The notes under the pieces are model-generated. The model worked only from the letters and a program-made list of their open reading frames with translations. It had not been told where the DNA came from and ran no database searches. From contig DLQV01000097.1 of NCBI GenBank assembly GCA_002474415.1, positions 5,920-13,116 on the forward strand: 7,197 nucleotides of DNA. Direction: 5' to 3'. Of the stretch, positions 6,721-7,197 are shown in pieces. The DNA comes from Lachnospiraceae bacterium UBA7598 (GTDB lineage: Bacteria > Bacillota > Clostridia > Lachnospirales > Lachnospiraceae). Made by a program: the position numbers and the translations under genes. Each line of letters starts with the position of its first letter. Positions within the stretch are counted from its first letter, which is position 1.

Positions 6721-6763
6721 TTGCATGGCATAGTCTATAATGATGACAGGATGGAGCATGCAA
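6721..6763. repeat. Seven-bp inverted repeat around the start of the last gene
   Basis: TTGCATG (6721-6727) and its exact reverse complement CATGCAA (6757-6763) are separated by 29 bp. The right arm contains the ATG at 6758. In RNA the pairing could hide the start codon and loop out the ribosome binding site. The arms are short and the match may be chance. Confidence 0.3.
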
Positions 6764-7197
6764 GTGGATTATTCAAACGATTTTTACCCGAAGATTCCGT
6801 TTTATATGACATATCCGATGCAAAGTATGTACCTGACAGAGATGGAATATGAAAAAGATATGGAACGAATGAAGCAGTATTATCCGGCAGAGACAAAAGA
6901 AATCATGGAACTGGTAGAACAAAGACTTGACCAGTTGGAATATGAGGGAAGCCGGATTTACGATGAAGAACCGGATCGTCTAATGATACAGATGGAGATC
7001 GATGGAATCTATCGGAAATTATCTGAATCCCAAAAAACAGAAGAGAACCGGAAAGAGAAAAGTATGCAGGCAACATCGTATTTTGGGATGGTGCCGGCTT
7101 CTATTACCGGGGAGAATATGAAAATACAGGAACGGGGATGCGAAAATCCGTGGCTTTGCAGTATGATCGGAGTGTTGTTTGGCGCGGAAATGTGCAA
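6758..7197 (+). CDS. Uncharacterised Met/Glu-rich protein, N-terminal part
   Basis: An open frame of 146 codons starts at ATG 6758 and leaves the window without a stop. I do not recognise a named family. It resembles, from memory only, uncharacterised Lachnospiraceae proteins with a Tyr/Pro-rich start followed by a charged helical segment. Visible parts are an aromatic N-terminus (residues 5-26), an acidic, probably helical stretch (27-62, EMEYEKDMERMKQYYPAETKEIMELVEQ region), EYEGSRIYDEEPDRLM (61-76), a second helix (77-90), a polar linker (91-125), and CENPWLCSMIGVLFG (128-142). Met is about 10% of residues (15 of 146). There is no signal peptide or clear membrane helix so far. AGGA (6748-6751) lies 6 nt before the start; an in-frame ATG at 6743 has no such site. 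Codon use resembles the neighbours, which supports a real gene. It begins 50 nt after the GH31 stop with no visible terminator between. Confidence 0.7.
   Translation, partial: MQVDYSNDFYPKIPFYMTYPMQSMYLTEMEYEKDMERMKQYYPAETKEIMELVEQRLDQLEYEGSRIYDEEPDRLMIQMEIDGIYRKLSESQKTEENRKEKSMQATSYFGMVPASITGENMKIQERGCENPWLCSMIGVLFGAEMC

Noticed and set aside
6736..6741. Perfect TATAAT before the last gene as a promoter -10
   Set aside because: The only TTG-type -35 (TTGCAT, 6721-6726) is 9 bp away, and at 17 bp there is just AAAAAC. Transcription would start about at the ribosome binding site, leaving almost no leader.
1..7197. CRISPR array, tRNA, insertion sequence, toxin-antitoxin or phage genes
   Set aside because: No spaced direct repeats, cloverleaf, transposase motif, terminal inverted repeats or small toxin pair could be found on either strand by eye.

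Overview
The window is typical low-to-mid-GC Firmicutes chromosome. It most resembles gut Lachnospiraceae (Clostridia), judged from memory of protein families and not from a search. The signs are AT-leaning codon use with many GAA/AAA codons, Shine-Dalgarno sites of the AGGA/GGAGG type, a UvrX-like Y-family polymerase followed by a small YolD-like partner, a DUF3737 protein, and GH13 and GH31 alpha-glucosidases. All genes run on the + strand. I see no mobile element, CRISPR array, rRNA or tRNA.

Layout. (1) Positions 2-574 hold the last 190 codons of a GH13 alpha-glucosidase of the oligo-1,6-glucosidase type. (2) A 69-bp gap carries a good sigma-A promoter with an extended -10 and, just downstream, a 14-bp LexA/SOS-box-like dyad. 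(3) At 644-2313 a Y-family translesion polymerase overlaps a short YolD-like protein by 4 nt (ATGA); this looks like a two-gene DNA-damage cassette, and the small partner appears truncated. (4) At 2345-3031 lies an exported polysaccharide deacetylase (CE4) with all family motifs but a weak ribosome binding site. (5) A second promoter at 3037-3066 precedes a tight run of three genes: a DUF3737 beta-solenoid protein (3114-4001), a membrane-anchored SH3b protein overlapping it by 4 nt (3998-4429), and a GH31 alpha-glucosidase (4448-6707). The GH31 gene is broken by a one-base frameshift near 6179-6186. (6) At 6758 a Met- and Glu-rich uncharacterised reading frame begins and runs off the right edge.

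How the genes work together. The polymerase and YolD-like gene probably form a damage-induced mutagenesis unit. The GH13 and GH31 enzymes on either side point to use of starch- or sucrose-derived alpha-glucosides. The deacetylase and the SH3b protein act at the cell envelope. Co-transcription of DUF3737, SH3b and GH31 is inferred from spacing; no functional link between them can be read from the sequence. The points most worth a second look are the GH31 frameshift, the SOS-box-like operator, the shortened YolD-like partner, and the 11-coil DUF3737 solenoid coupled to a membrane SH3b protein.
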